Source: Cellulomonas sp.
GTDB lineage: Bacteria > Actinomycetota > Actinomycetes > Actinomycetales > Cellulomonadaceae
Reading direction: 5' to 3'
NCBI RefSeq assembly: GCF_015234515.1
Contig: NZ_JADGMY010000021.1
Location: 92,120-156,119, forward strand
DNA: 64,000 bases
This document shows, piece by piece, positions 46,409-54,191 of this stretch; the stretch's first letter is position 1; each line of letters begins with the position of its first letter. The notes beneath the pieces are model-generated. The model did no database searches, was not told the DNA's origin, and was given only the letters and a program-made list of their open reading frames with translations. Position numbers and translations under genes: made by a program.

Positions 46409-47077
46409 TCAGTGCGCCACGAACCGGTCGAGGCGGCGCTCGAGGCGCGACTGCCCGGTCGACAGCACCAGGCAGATGAGCCAGTAGATGACCGCCGCCA
46501 GCGAGTACAGGGTCATGAACTCGTACGTCGGCGCCGCGATCTCCTGCGCCTTGCGCAGCAGCTCGGTGACCATGATCGTCGAGGCGAGCGACGTGTCCTT
46601 GACCAGCGAGATGAAGGTGTTGGACAGCGGCGGCACCGCGACGCGCAGCGCCTGCGGCAGCACGACGCGCTGCAGCGTCAGCCGGTGGTCCAGGCCGATC
46701 GTCGCGGCGGCCTCCCACTGCCCGCGGGGCACCGACAGGATCGCGGCGCGGATCGTCTCGGCTGCGTACCCGCCCACGTTCAGCGAGAACGCGACGACCG
46801 CCGACGGGAACGGGTCGATGACCAGCCCGAGCGACGGCAGCGCGTAGAAGATGATGAACAGCTGCACGAGCAGCGGCGTACCGCGGATCAGCGAGATGTA
46901 GACGCGCGCCGCACCGGACACGAGGCGGTGCCGCGACAGCCGCGCGAGGGCGACGACGAGCGCGAGCACGAGCCCGATGACGAACGAGATCAGCGTCAGC
47001 GGGATGGTGCCGCGGATCGCGCCCGACAGCAGCGGGCCGATCGACGAGACGACGAGGTCCCAGGTGTCCCCCGTCAT
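46409..47077 (-). CDS. Amino-acid ABC transporter permease (cystine type)
   Basis: A 222-residue HisMQ-family permease with five or six helices. The EAA loop reads EAAATIGLDHRLTLQRVVLP near 142-161, where the ATPase docks, and the RGTPLLVQLFIIFYALP segment is characteristic of polar amino-acid permeases. A single permease gene implies a homodimer. The ATG at 47077 has GAGGTGACGC before it. It lies between the binding protein and ATPase genes. Confidence 0.93.
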   Translation of the reverse strand: MTGDTWDLVVSSIGPLLSGAIRGTIPLTLISFVIGLVLALVVALARLSRHRLVSGAARVYISLIRGTPLLVQLFIIFYALPSLGLVIDPFPSAVVAFSLNVGGYAAETIRAAILSVPRGQWEAAATIGLDHRLTLQRVVLPQALRVAVPPLSNTFISLVKDTSLASTIMVTELLRKAQEIAAPTYEFMTLYSLAAVIYWLICLVLSTGQSRLERRLDRFVAH

Positions 47078-47119
47078 GCGTCACCTCGGCTCGTCGCACG
47101 CCCTCGCGTCCCGCCCGGC

Positions 47120-47905
47120 TCACTGGGTGACGTCGTCACCGAACCACTTCTCCGAGATCTGCGTGAGCGTGCCGTCGGCGCGCAGCGAGGCCAGGGCGTC
47201 GTCGATGCGGGCCGTGAGGTCCGCGCCCTTGCGCAGCGCGAACGCCTGCTCGACGGTGTCGCCGGTCTCGAAGGCGATCTTCACCGAGGTGTCCCCGGAC
47301 TGCTTGAGGTAGTCGAGCACCGCGAGGTCGTCGTTGAACGTCACGTCGATGCGCCCCTGCTTGAGCAGCGCGACCGCCTGCGTCAGCCCCTCGACGGACT
47401 CCACCGTCGCGCCCGCGTCGGTGGCGACCTGCGACCAGTTCGACGTCGCGGACTGCGCGGCGGTCAGCCCCGAGACGTCGGCGAGCGACGTCACGGCGTC
47501 GTTGTCGGCGGCCACCAGCGCGACGCCCGTCGACACGGTGTACGGCTCGCTGAGGTCGTACTTCTCGGCGCGCTCGTCGTTGACGGTGACCTGGTTGGCG
47601 ATGACGTCGTACCGCTCCGACTCGAGCCCCGCGAAGATCGAGTCCCAGGTGGTCTCCGAGAACTCGACGTCGAGGCCCAGCTCGTCCGCGACGGCCGTGA
47701 CGACCTCGACGTCGTAGCCGGTCAGCTCGCCGTCGGCGTCGTGGAAGCTGAACGGCGAGTACGTGCCCTCGGTTCCGACGCGCAGCACGCCCGACTCGGA
47801 GGTCGCGCCCCCCTGGGGCGCCTCGTCGCCGGACGAGCAGGCGGCCAGCGCACCGACGGCGAGGATCACGGGGAGCACGAGCAGGCGGTGGGACGTGCGG
47901 AGCAT
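47120..47905 (-). CDS. Cystine-type ABC transporter substrate-binding lipoprotein
   Basis: A 261-residue family 3 solute-binding protein. The signal ends in a lipobox, LAVGALAAC, so it is anchored outside the membrane. The mature part has LRVGTEGTYSPFSFHDADG and YDVIANQVTVNDERAEKYDL, which closely resemble the E. coli cystine-binding protein FliY/TcyJ (NQVT-x2-DER-x2-KYD), and ends with the usual GRIDVTFNDDLAVLDYL region. With the Cys-rich leader peptide upstream this makes cystine or another sulfur amino acid the likely substrate. The ATG at 47905 has GAAAGG seven bases upstream. First structural gene of the operon. Confidence 0.9.
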   Translation of the reverse strand: MLRTSHRLLVLPVILAVGALAACSSGDEAPQGGATSESGVLRVGTEGTYSPFSFHDADGELTGYDVEVVTAVADELGLDVEFSETTWDSIFAGLESERYDVIANQVTVNDERAEKYDLSEPYTVSTGVALVAADNDAVTSLADVSGLTAAQSATSNWSQVATDAGATVESVEGLTQAVALLKQGRIDVTFNDDLAVLDYLKQSGDTSVKIAFETGDTVEQAFALRKGADLTARIDDALASLRADGTLTQISEKWFGDDVTQ

Positions 47906-47937
47906 GGCTGGGCCTTTCGGGGCGCGGGGGCAGCGGT

Positions 47938-47985
47938 CTCTCGCGGCCGGGCACGAGGCCCGGGAGGGGTCAGGAAAGACGAGAG
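47938..47985 (-). promoter_or_regulatory. Nested leader stem-loop before the cystine transporter gene
   Basis: An outer CTCTCG/CGAGAG pairing encloses a perfect CCGGGC-ACGAG-GCCCGG hairpin (47947-47963). It lies between the Cys-rich leader ORF and the SD of the binding-protein gene, where an attenuator structure would act. Confidence 0.45.
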
Positions 47986-48037
47986 CACCACGGGACGGGG
48001 GTACGTGCCACCGGAGCGACGGCTCGCGTCGCGCGGG

Positions 48038-48053
48038 GCCGGAGCAGTCCGGC
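48038..48053 (-). promoter_or_regulatory. Leader hairpin just after the Cys-rich ORF
   Basis: A perfect 6-bp stem GCCGGA/TCCGGC with a 4-base loop lies 13 bases past the leader-peptide stop. It is close enough to be disrupted by a ribosome stalled near the end of that ORF. Confidence 0.4.
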
Positions 48054-48066
48054 GGGTCGAGGCGTG

Positions 48067-48135
48067 TCAGCGACAGCAGCGACAGGAATGACGACGACAC
48101 GTGGCGGCGCAGGTGGCACGCGGGGTCGTGGTCAT
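48067..48135 (-). CDS. Cysteine-rich leader peptide (22 residues), putative attenuator uORF
   Basis: The peptide is MTTTPRATCAATCRRHSCRC followed by CR, with five Cys in 22 residues (9, 13, 18, 20, 21). The ATG at 48135 is seven bases after TAGGGT, so the transcript should start at or one base before it: a leaderless ORF, with no SD. Short leaderless polycysteine ORFs act as cysteine-responsive attenuators of sulfur genes in mycobacteria. Here the ORF precedes a cystine-type ABC transporter by 161 bases that contain hairpins. The window's codon pattern alone would not reveal it; the Cys density and promoter placement do. Confidence 0.8.
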   Translation of the reverse strand: MTTTPRATCAATCRRHSCRCCR

Positions 48136-48142
48136 GCGGCAG

Positions 48143-48148
48143 ACCCTA
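48143..48148 (-). promoter_or_regulatory. -10 element of the Cys-leader/cystine transporter operon
   Basis: TAGGGT on the minus strand lies seven bases before the leader ATG, the geometry of a leaderless actinobacterial promoter. No good -35 is visible at 17 bases. Confidence 0.6.
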
Positions 48149-48181
48149 CACCGGCGCCCGAGCGGACTCGGCGTGCCCTCG

Positions 48182-48835
48182 TCACGGCCAGACGAGGCCG
48201 TGCGACCACCCCGCGGCGTCGCGCCGGTACACCAGGCGGACGTGTGCGCGGTCCGCGCTGCCCTGCCAGAACTCCACGACCTCGGGGACCACGAGCCACG
48301 CCTGCCAGGTCGGCAGGACGAAGCCCGGGTCGGCGTCGATCCGCTCGCGCGCCTGGGCCATGGCGTGCCGCAGGTGCGCGACCGACGGCAGGGGCTCCCC
48401 CGGTCGCACGCCCGCCGCAGCGGCACGCGACGCGGGCGACCGCGCGAGGTAGTCGTCGGCGGAGACCTCGTCCCCGAGGTACCGCGCGGCACCGGACACC
48501 CGCACCTGCCGCACCACCGGCTGCCACCAGAAGCTGAGCGCCGCCTGCGGATTCACCGCCAGGTCCCCCGCCTTCGTGCTGCGCGCGTCGGTCGCGAAGG
48601 CGAAGCCGTCGGCGCCGAGGTCCTTGAGGACGAGCACGCGGGCCGAGGGGCGGCCGTCGGCGTCCGCGGTCGCGAGGGTCGCGGCGTGCGGCTCGGGGAC
48701 GCCGCGCTCGACGGCGGTGGCGAACCACGTCGCGAACAGCTCGAGCGGGTCGTCCGGGGCCGCGTCGGGGTCGAAGGCGGGCGCGTCGCCGGACAGGGCA
48801 GGCAGGGACCGCAGCAGCTCGCGCACGAGCGCCAC
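48182..48835 (-). CDS. pdxH: Pyridoxamine 5'-phosphate oxidase
   Basis: A 217-residue FMN enzyme making pyridoxal 5'-phosphate. Landmarks: DPLELFATWFATAVERGV, the substrate/FMN segment GRPSARVLVLKDLGADGFAF, STKAGDLAVNPQAALSFWWQ, VRQVRVSGAARYLG and the C-terminal HVRLVYRRDAAGWSHGLVWP. The GTG at 48835 (MALVRELLRSLP) has GGCAGG upstream; the GTG at 48826 is possible. The 46-base gap to the Cys leader contains the leader's promoter. PLP supports cysteine and methionine enzymes, so proximity to the cystine locus may be meaningful. Confidence 0.9.
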   Translation of the reverse strand: MALVRELLRSLPALSGDAPAFDPDAAPDDPLELFATWFATAVERGVPEPHAATLATADADGRPSARVLVLKDLGADGFAFATDARSTKAGDLAVNPQAALSFWWQPVVRQVRVSGAARYLGDEVSADDYLARSPASRAAAAGVRPGEPLPSVAHLRHAMAQARERIDADPGFVLPTWQAWLVVPEVVEFWQGSADRAHVRLVYRRDAAGWSHGLVWP

Positions 48836-48886
48836 CCTGCCGGGCGGACGCGGCGGGGGCAACCGCCGGCGACCTACCCTGGACGT

Positions 48887-49783
48887 GTGCCTCCCGTCCC
48901 GTCCGCCGCCCCGACCCTGACCGTGCTCGACGCGGCCACGTGGTCGGCGCGCGCCGCCGCGCACGCCGAGCGCGCCGACGCGCTCACCGCCGGTCACCGG
49001 GCGCGACGGTCCCGGCACGAGAAGCACGCGATCGAGGACTTCCTGTTCGAGTACTACCCGGCGACGCCTGCCCAGCTGCGCCGGTGGCACCCGGGGGCCA
49101 GGGTCGCGCTAGCCGCCGGCCCGGACGGTCCCGCCCCGCACGCGGCGTGGCGCTGGTACCGCACCGCCGACGACGGCACGGTGACGCTCGATGTCGCGGC
49201 GTTCCTCGACGCGCGCGGTGACACCGTACGGTTCGTCGCCGGGCTGCTCGCGGCGACCGCGTCCCGCCCCGCGGCGACCGGGTGCTTCGGGCTGCACGAG
49301 TGGGCGATGGTCTACCGCGAGGGCGACGACGCGCACCGCCACCCCCTGCCCCTGCGGCTCGGCGGCGCCGGGACCGACGCGGTCGTCGAGGCGCACCGCA
49401 TCCGCTGCACGCACTTCGACGCGTTCCGGTTCTTCACGCCGGAGGCGGTCGGGCGCAACACGCTGTCCCCGACGCGCGAGACGCAGACCGCGATGGAGCA
49501 GCCGGGGTGCCTGCACGCCAACATGGACCTCTACAAGTGGGCCCTCAAGCTGGGTCCGCTGGTGCCGGGTGACCTGCTGCTCGACTGCTTCGAGCTCGCG
49601 CGGGAGATCCGGACGACCGACATGCAGGCCAGCCCGTACGACGTGACGTCCTACGGGCTGGAGCCGGTCGCGATCGAGACCGTCGAGGGCAAGGCCGAGT
49701 ACGTCCGTCGGCAACGCGACTACGCGGACCGCTCGACGACCCTCCGCCACCGGCTCCTGACCCACGTCGCCCTCCAGCCCTGA
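48887..49783 (+). CDS. Conserved protein often labelled 3-methyladenine DNA glycosylase
   Basis: A 298-residue soluble protein. Conserved blocks include SRHEKHAIEDFLFEYYPATP, CFGLHEWAMVYR, IRCTHFDAFRFFTPEA, EQPGCLHANMDLYKWALKLG and TTDMQASPYDVTSYGLEPV. I recall this family in Actinobacteria and Proteobacteria under the label 3-methyladenine DNA glycosylase, but I see no helix-hairpin-helix or known glycosylase catalytic motif, so the label is doubtful. Several His/Asp/Cys suggest a metal enzyme. The GTG at 48887 is exactly six bases after TACCCT (leaderless). The last codons (RLLTHVALQP) resemble the tandem repeat that follows. Confidence 0.75.
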   Translation: MPPVPSAAPTLTVLDAATWSARAAAHAERADALTAGHRARRSRHEKHAIEDFLFEYYPATPAQLRRWHPGARVALAAGPDGPAPHAAWRWYRTADDGTVTLDVAAFLDARGDTVRFVAGLLAATASRPAATGCFGLHEWAMVYREGDDAHRHPLPLRLGGAGTDAVVEAHRIRCTHFDAFRFFTPEAVGRNTLSPTRETQTAMEQPGCLHANMDLYKWALKLGPLVPGDLLLDCFELAREIRTTDMQASPYDVTSYGLEPVAIETVEGKAEYVRRQRDYADRSTTLRHRLLTHVALQP

Positions 49784-49910
49784 CGACGAACTCGACGTTC
49801 GGCGGCTTCTGACCACGTCGACCCCCAGCCCTGACGACGAGCTCGACGTTCGGCGGCTTCTGACCACGTCGACCCCCAGCCCTGACGACGAACTCGTCGT
49901 TTGGCGGCTT
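49754..49910. repeat. Three tandem 51-base repeats at and beyond the end of a gene
   Basis: Units beginning TGACGACGA recur at 49781, 49832 and 49883, a period of 51 bases with only a few changes. The segment before the first unit, inside the preceding gene's last codons, is a diverged copy of the unit's end (CCACGTCG, CCAGCCC). There are no unique spacers, so it is not CRISPR. Confidence 0.9.
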
Positions 49911-49942
49911 CTGACCTTTCATAAGCCGCCAAAGGACGAGTT
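49891..49942. repeat. 20-bp inverted repeat, possible bidirectional terminator or REP-like element
   Basis: AACTCGTCGTTTGGCGGCTT pairs with AAGCCGCCAAAGGACGAGTT (19 of 20) around a 12-base loop. The left arm is the last of three related tandem arms; the right arm occurs once. It lies between two convergent genes. Confidence 0.8.
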
Positions 49943-49945
49943 CGG

Positions 49946-50012
49946 CGGGTGGGGGTGGGTCAGTGGGGGCGGGGCAGTGGGGGTGGTCAGTGGGGGTGGT
50001 CAGTGGGGTCGG
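49946..50012 (+). repeat. G-rich short repeats with quadruplex potential
   Basis: Runs of three to five G separated by T or TCAGT (CAGTGGGGGTGGT repeated) satisfy the simple G-quadruplex pattern on the plus strand. The second half overlaps the 3' end of the GH127 gene, where it encodes the Asp/Thr/His/Pro-rich tail. Confidence 0.55.
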
Positions 50013-52308
50013 TCAGGAGGTGGAGGGCGACGATTCTCGGGGTCTGGATCGGGGATCTGGTCGGGGTCGGGGATGGGCTCGCGGGTGACGGGTCGGCCAC
50101 GACGGTGACCTCGTGGGGGCCGGCGGCGACCGGGACGTCCAGGACGCGGGTGCCCGGTGCCGGGTCGGTGACCTCGACGACGCCGACGACCGTGCCGTCC
50201 ACGACGACGCGAGCACGCCCGGGCTCGGCCAGGTACGTGACCCTCAGCACCGCGCCGCGACCCTCGGGGTCGGCCAGCAGGTAGGAGAACCGGTCGCGCG
50301 ACGCGCGCCAGTGCCGACCGTCGACGGCACCCGTCCACGTGTCGGAGCCGGCGAAGTGGTGGTCGGTCTCGGGCTGCTGCTCGCCGCACGCCACGGCGTC
50401 GACGGTGCGGGCGGCGAGGCCGAGCTGCTCGTCGTCCAGGGCCGCGAGCTCGACACGTCGGCGTCCGAGGTCGGCGGCGTCGCGGACCGCCGGGAAGTAG
50501 AGGGTGTACCGGGCCTCGTGCAGCGTGCGCAGGGGCTCGAGCACCAACGGCGCGTCGGTGCCGCGGTCGAGGACGAACGCGCCGTCGTCGGCCGGTCGCA
50601 GCGCCCCGGCGAGGTCGTCGTCCGACCCGACGAGGATCGGCGCGTCGGCCAGCGGGCGCAGCGGTCCGTGCGCGACGTGCCCCATGCGGGCGCCGTCGGC
50701 CCGCAGGCCCACGAGGTCGTCGTCGTCGCCACGCGCGGCGAGCGTGACCGGACCCCAGCGCAGCGCGACCCAGCCGTCGTCGCCGGGCAGCCGCTCGGCC
50801 GCGGGGCCCGCGACGAGGCTCCAGGTGACCGTCTCGCCCCCTTGCCACGTGCGGCGCACCGTCACGTAGCCGTCCCGCTCGGACGCGGGCGTCACGGCCG
50901 CTCCGTCGACGGACAGCACGACGTCCTCGCGTGCCCACGCCGGGCGTCGGACGTGCACCGCGAGCTCGGTCGGCGCGTCGACGTCGACCGTCAGCGCGAC
51001 CTCGGTGGCCGGCAGCGCCGCGGGGTACGACGACGCGAGCCGCACGCGCACGCCGCGCCCGGCCCAGTCGAGCGTCGACGGGACGGGCAGGTTCACCAGC
51101 AGGTCGTCGCCGGCGCGGGCGTACGCGAGCTCACCGAGCCGCGCGTACGTCTCCAGGGCCGTGCCCACGCAGCACCACATGCACTCGTCGCGCGTGGAGT
51201 ACACGCGGTAGTGGCCCGGCCGGGCGGGCGTGAAGTACACGAACCCGCCGTCGGGGTGCTGCGCGGAGAGCACGTGGTCGACGAGCTGCCGCTCCGCCGC
51301 GTCGAGCAGCCCGGTGTCCCCGGTCAGGGCGTACAGGCGCCGCTCGACCTCCAGCATGTTGGCGGTGTTGCACGACTCGGGGCCCTCACGGTGCAGGACG
51401 TGGGCCTGCGCGTCGGGCGTGAGGTGCTCGGAGACCGAGTTGCCGCCGAACGCGAGCGTGCGCCGGTCCAGCACGTGGCGGACGAACGTCGCCGCGGCCT
51501 CGGTCTCGCCGATCCCCGGCCAGCCGACGACCTTCGCGATCTGCGTGTTGGCGTGCAGGCCGTCGAGCGCGTCACGTCCTTCGCGCAGCGGCGCGAGCAG
51601 CGACTCGTCCGCGAACCGCCGGGCCAGCGCGGCGTACCGCGCGTTCCCCGTGAGCTCGGCGAGGTCGCCGTACGCCTCGCACATGCCACCGAACTCGGTG
51701 CGCAGCATGCGGGCGAACGCCTCGTCGTCGAGCCGGTCCGACAGCGCGACGCCCCAGTCCCCCAGCCGCACGGCGGCGCCCAGCGCCCGGGCCGCGACGT
51801 CGGTGGGCGCGTACCGGGCGGCGTCGATGAGCCCCGCGTACGTCTTGTGGACGTTGTACCAGGGCACCCACGCGCCACCCAGGTCGAACGTGCCCGCCTC
51901 GGCACCGCCCGACGCGACCGACTCCCACAGCGCGACGCCGCCCGGCACACCCCCGACGTACCCGGTGCCCAGCGCGTCCTGGCACTCGACGAGGCCGTCG
52001 ACCAGCGCCCGGGCCATCGTCGCCGCGCGCTCCTCCCCGGTCGCGGCCCACTGCAGCGACGCCGCCGACAGGGCGTGTCCGCCGATGTGCCCGTCCAGCC
52101 CGATCGACTCCCAGCTGCCGTACGGCTCGGCTCGGGGCGGCAACCCCGCCTCGCGACGGAACGGTGCCAGGAGCCGCTCGGGCCGCAGCCCCAGCAGGTA
52201 CTCCCGCGCGGTGCGCTGCGCGGCGGCCATCGGACCGTCGAGCAGCCGCACGGCTGACAGGTCGAACAGCGTGACGACGGACGACGACGGGGTGGCGACG
52301 GTGCTCAC
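49987..52308 (-). CDS. GH127-family beta-L-arabinofuranosidase (DUF1680)
   Basis: A 773-residue glycoside hydrolase with no signal peptide, so probably intracellular. An (alpha/alpha)6 barrel (about 40-430) is followed by beta domains. The zinc-thiolate site of characterised GH127 enzymes can be matched: EGPESCNTANMLEVERRLY gives the Glu and first Cys, and DECMWCCVGTALETYARLG gives the nucleophile and second Cys. It should release L-arabinofuranose from plant or bacterial glycans taken up as small fragments. The GTG at 52308 lies seven bases after CAGGCT, a likely leaderless -10; the GTG at 52344 is rejected. It is divergent from a LacI gene with an operator between them. The C-terminal 150 residues form an extra beta region. 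Confidence 0.88.
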   Translation of the reverse strand: MSTVATPSSSVVTLFDLSAVRLLDGPMAAAQRTAREYLLGLRPERLLAPFRREAGLPPRAEPYGSWESIGLDGHIGGHALSAASLQWAATGEERAATMARALVDGLVECQDALGTGYVGGVPGGVALWESVASGGAEAGTFDLGGAWVPWYNVHKTYAGLIDAARYAPTDVAARALGAAVRLGDWGVALSDRLDDEAFARMLRTEFGGMCEAYGDLAELTGNARYAALARRFADESLLAPLREGRDALDGLHANTQIAKVVGWPGIGETEAAATFVRHVLDRRTLAFGGNSVSEHLTPDAQAHVLHREGPESCNTANMLEVERRLYALTGDTGLLDAAERQLVDHVLSAQHPDGGFVYFTPARPGHYRVYSTRDECMWCCVGTALETYARLGELAYARAGDDLLVNLPVPSTLDWAGRGVRVRLASSYPAALPATEVALTVDVDAPTELAVHVRRPAWAREDVVLSVDGAAVTPASERDGYVTVRRTWQGGETVTWSLVAGPAAERLPGDDGWVALRWGPVTLAARGDDDDLVGLRADGARMGHVAHGPLRPLADAPILVGSDDDLAGALRPADDGAFVLDRGTDAPLVLEPLRTLHEARYTLYFPAVRDAADLGRRRVELAALDDEQLGLAARTVDAVACGEQQPETDHHFAGSDTWTGAVDGRHWRASRDRFSYLLADPEGRGAVLRVTYLAEPGRARVVVDGTVVGVVEVTDPAPGTRVLDVPVAAGPHEVTVVADPSPASPSPTPTRSPIQTPRIVALHLLTDPTDHPH

Positions 52309-52348
52309 GGGCGCCAGCCTGGCAGCCGACGGCGCGTTCGTCACCCTG

Positions 52349-52366
52349 TTGACAGAGATCGATCTC
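52349..52366. promoter_or_regulatory. LacI operator A overlapping a consensus -35
   Basis: A perfect TTGACA (52349-52354) runs directly into the palindrome GAGATCGATCTC (52355-52366) in the gap between the GH127 and lacI-family genes. With 17-base spacing the -10 would be AACCCT (52372-52377). Repressor here would block the lacI gene and probably GH127. Confidence 0.75.
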
Positions 52367-52407
52367 CGACCAACCCTGTGGACCCCTCACCGTGGCACCA
52401 TGCGTCC

Positions 52408-53421
52408 ATGAGCCGGTCCGCGCGCCCCACGCTGCTCGACGTCGCGCGCGCCGCGGGCGTGTCCCGCGCGACCGCCTCACGCGCCCTGGCCGGGCTGCCC
52501 AGCGTCGACGCCGAGCTCGCTCGCCGCGTGCGTGCCGCGGCCGCCGAGCTCGACTACCGCACCAACACCGCGGCACGCGCGCTGCGCAGCGGCGCGACCG
52601 GGTCCGTCGCTCTGGTGGCGCCCAGCAGCGAGCTGGAGGGTCAGGGCGGCCCGTTCGTCGGGGCCCCGCTGCGCGGCGCGACCGCCGAGCTCTTCGCGCG
52701 GTCGGTGCAGCCCGTGCTCCTGCTCGACGACGGCCGCGACCGGGCGCCGCTGCTGCGGTACCTGGCGTCCGGGCACGTCGACGCCGCGGTCGTCGTGCTG
52801 CAGCGCGAGTCCGAGCCGCTGTTCGCCGAGCTCGGCGGGCTGCCCCTGCCCGTCGTGTTCGTCGGACGCCCTCGCGCGAGCATGGACGACGCCCTGACCT
52901 CGGTCGACAGCGACAACTACGGTGGGGGCCGCCTCGCCGCGCGGACGCTGCTGGAGGCGGGCCGGCGCCGGGTCGCGACGATCGCCGGGCCCGCGGGCTA
53001 CGCGCCGGCGGACGAGCGCACGCGCGGCTTCCGGGACGAGCTCGCGGCGTGGGGCCTGACCCCCGGACCCGTCGTGCACGGGTCGTTCTCGATGTCGTCG
53101 GGCGCGTCCGCCGCCGCGTCGGTGCTGCGCCGGGACCCCACGGTCGACGGCCTGTTCGCCGGTTCGGACCTCATGGCGCTCGGCGCACTGCGCGTGCTGG
53201 AGGCCGGTGGGCGGCGCGTGCCGGACGACGTCTCGGTGGTCGGGTTCGACGACACCGTCGTCGCCGCGACGTGCGACCCGCCGCTGACGTCCGTGCGCCA
53301 GCCGCTGCGCGAGCTGGGGGCGCGTGCCGCCGAGCTCGTGCTGGACGTGCTGGCCGACCCGCACGTCGAGCCGCAGCACGTCCTGCTCCCCACCGCGCTC
53401 ACGGCGCGCGAGTCCGTCTGA
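52408..53421 (+). CDS. LacI-family transcriptional repressor
   Basis: A 337-residue repressor. The DNA-binding helix-turn-helix is LLDVARAAGVSRATASRAL (about 9-27), followed by the hinge helix (RTNTAARALRSGATGSVALV). A periplasmic-binding-type effector domain (about 62-337) has SVDSDNYGGGRLAARTLLEA and DGLFAGSDLMALGALRVLEA, then DVSVVGFDDTVVA. The ATG at 52408 has no SD. It most likely binds GAGATCGATCTC sites before itself and before the ThuA-like gene, releasing them on binding a sugar. The effector is probably derived from an arabinofuranoside, by context only. Confidence 0.92.
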   Translation: MSRSARPTLLDVARAAGVSRATASRALAGLPSVDAELARRVRAAAAELDYRTNTAARALRSGATGSVALVAPSSELEGQGGPFVGAPLRGATAELFARSVQPVLLLDDGRDRAPLLRYLASGHVDAAVVVLQRESEPLFAELGGLPLPVVFVGRPRASMDDALTSVDSDNYGGGRLAARTLLEAGRRRVATIAGPAGYAPADERTRGFRDELAAWGLTPGPVVHGSFSMSSGASAAASVLRRDPTVDGLFAGSDLMALGALRVLEAGGRRVPDDVSVVGFDDTVVAATCDPPLTSVRQPLRELGARAAELVLDVLADPHVEPQHVLLPTALTARESV

Positions 53422-53449
53422 CCTCCTGGCCTCTGCCCGGGTCACCGGG

Positions 53450-53473
53450 TAGCGTGCGAGAGATCGATCTCTC
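53450..53473. promoter_or_regulatory. LacI operator B and -10 before the ThuA-like gene
   Basis: TAGCGT (53450-53455) is a plausible -10. It is followed at once by the perfect 16-base palindrome GAGAGATCGATCTCTC (53458-53473), which would cover the transcription start. It shares the 12-base core of operator A. Confidence 0.8.
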
Positions 53474-53504
53474 ATCGACGCGAGATCCCCACGGAAGGCT
53501 CCAC

Positions 53505-54191
53505 GTGAAGCAGGCTCTGGTGGTCCGGGGCGGCTGGGACGGGCACGCGCCCGTCGCCGCGACGGACATGTTCATCCCCCATCTCGAGGCGACGGGGCAC
53601 ACCGTCCGCATCGTCGACACCCCTGAGGTGTACGCCGAGGACGCGATGGCGGACGTCGACCTGGTCGTGCAGTGCTACACGATGGGCGAGGCGTCCGGCG
53701 CGGCCGTCGCCGGGCTGCGCAGGGCCGTCGCGGCCGGCACGGGGCTGGTCGGGTGGCACGGCGGCATCGCCGACTCGTTCCGCAACAGCTCCGACTACCT
53801 GCAGCTGATCGGCGGCCAGTTCACCACCCATCCCTCCAAGCACCCCGACGAGTGCCACGGCGACCAGTCCGACAACTACCTGCCCTACACGGTCGACATG
53901 CTGCCCGCCGCGGCCGACCACCCCGTCACCGCCGGGATCGAGTCCTTCGAGCTGACCACCGAGCAGTACTGGGTGCTCACCGACGACCTCAACGACGTCC
54001 TGGCCACCACGACGCACCCCGCGCCGCCCTGGCACCCGTGGCACCGCACGATCACCTGCCCGGCCGTCTGGACGCGCCAGTGGGGCGACGGCCGGATCTG
54101 CGTCGTGACCCCCGGGCACAGCGTCGACGTGCTCGAGCACCCCAGCGTCCGCACGATGATCGAGAGGAGCATGGTGTGGGCCAGCCGCTGA
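53505..54191 (+). CDS. ThuA-like domain protein
   Basis: A 228-residue class I glutamine-amidotransferase-like protein of the ThuA family (named after rhizobial trehalose utilisation). It has VVRGGWDGHAPVAATDMFIP at the start, LVVQCYTMGEASGAAVAGLR and the conserved GLVGWHGGIADSFRNSSDYL, then GGQFTTHPSKHPDE. The Cys in VQCYTMG is near, but not at, the classical nucleophile elbow. Members are tied to catabolism through 3-keto sugars. The GTG at 53505 has GGAAGG six bases upstream. First gene of a three-gene operon under operator B. Confidence 0.88.
   Translation: MKQALVVRGGWDGHAPVAATDMFIPHLEATGHTVRIVDTPEVYAEDAMADVDLVVQCYTMGEASGAAVAGLRRAVAAGTGLVGWHGGIADSFRNSSDYLQLIGGQFTTHPSKHPDECHGDQSDNYLPYTVDMLPAAADHPVTAGIESFELTTEQYWVLTDDLNDVLATTTHPAPPWHPWHRTITCPAVWTRQWGDGRICVVTPGHSVDVLEHPSVRTMIERSMVWASR

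Noticed and set aside
49754..49910. CRISPR array
   Set aside because: Units are tandem with no unique spacers, only three copies, and no cas gene is present.
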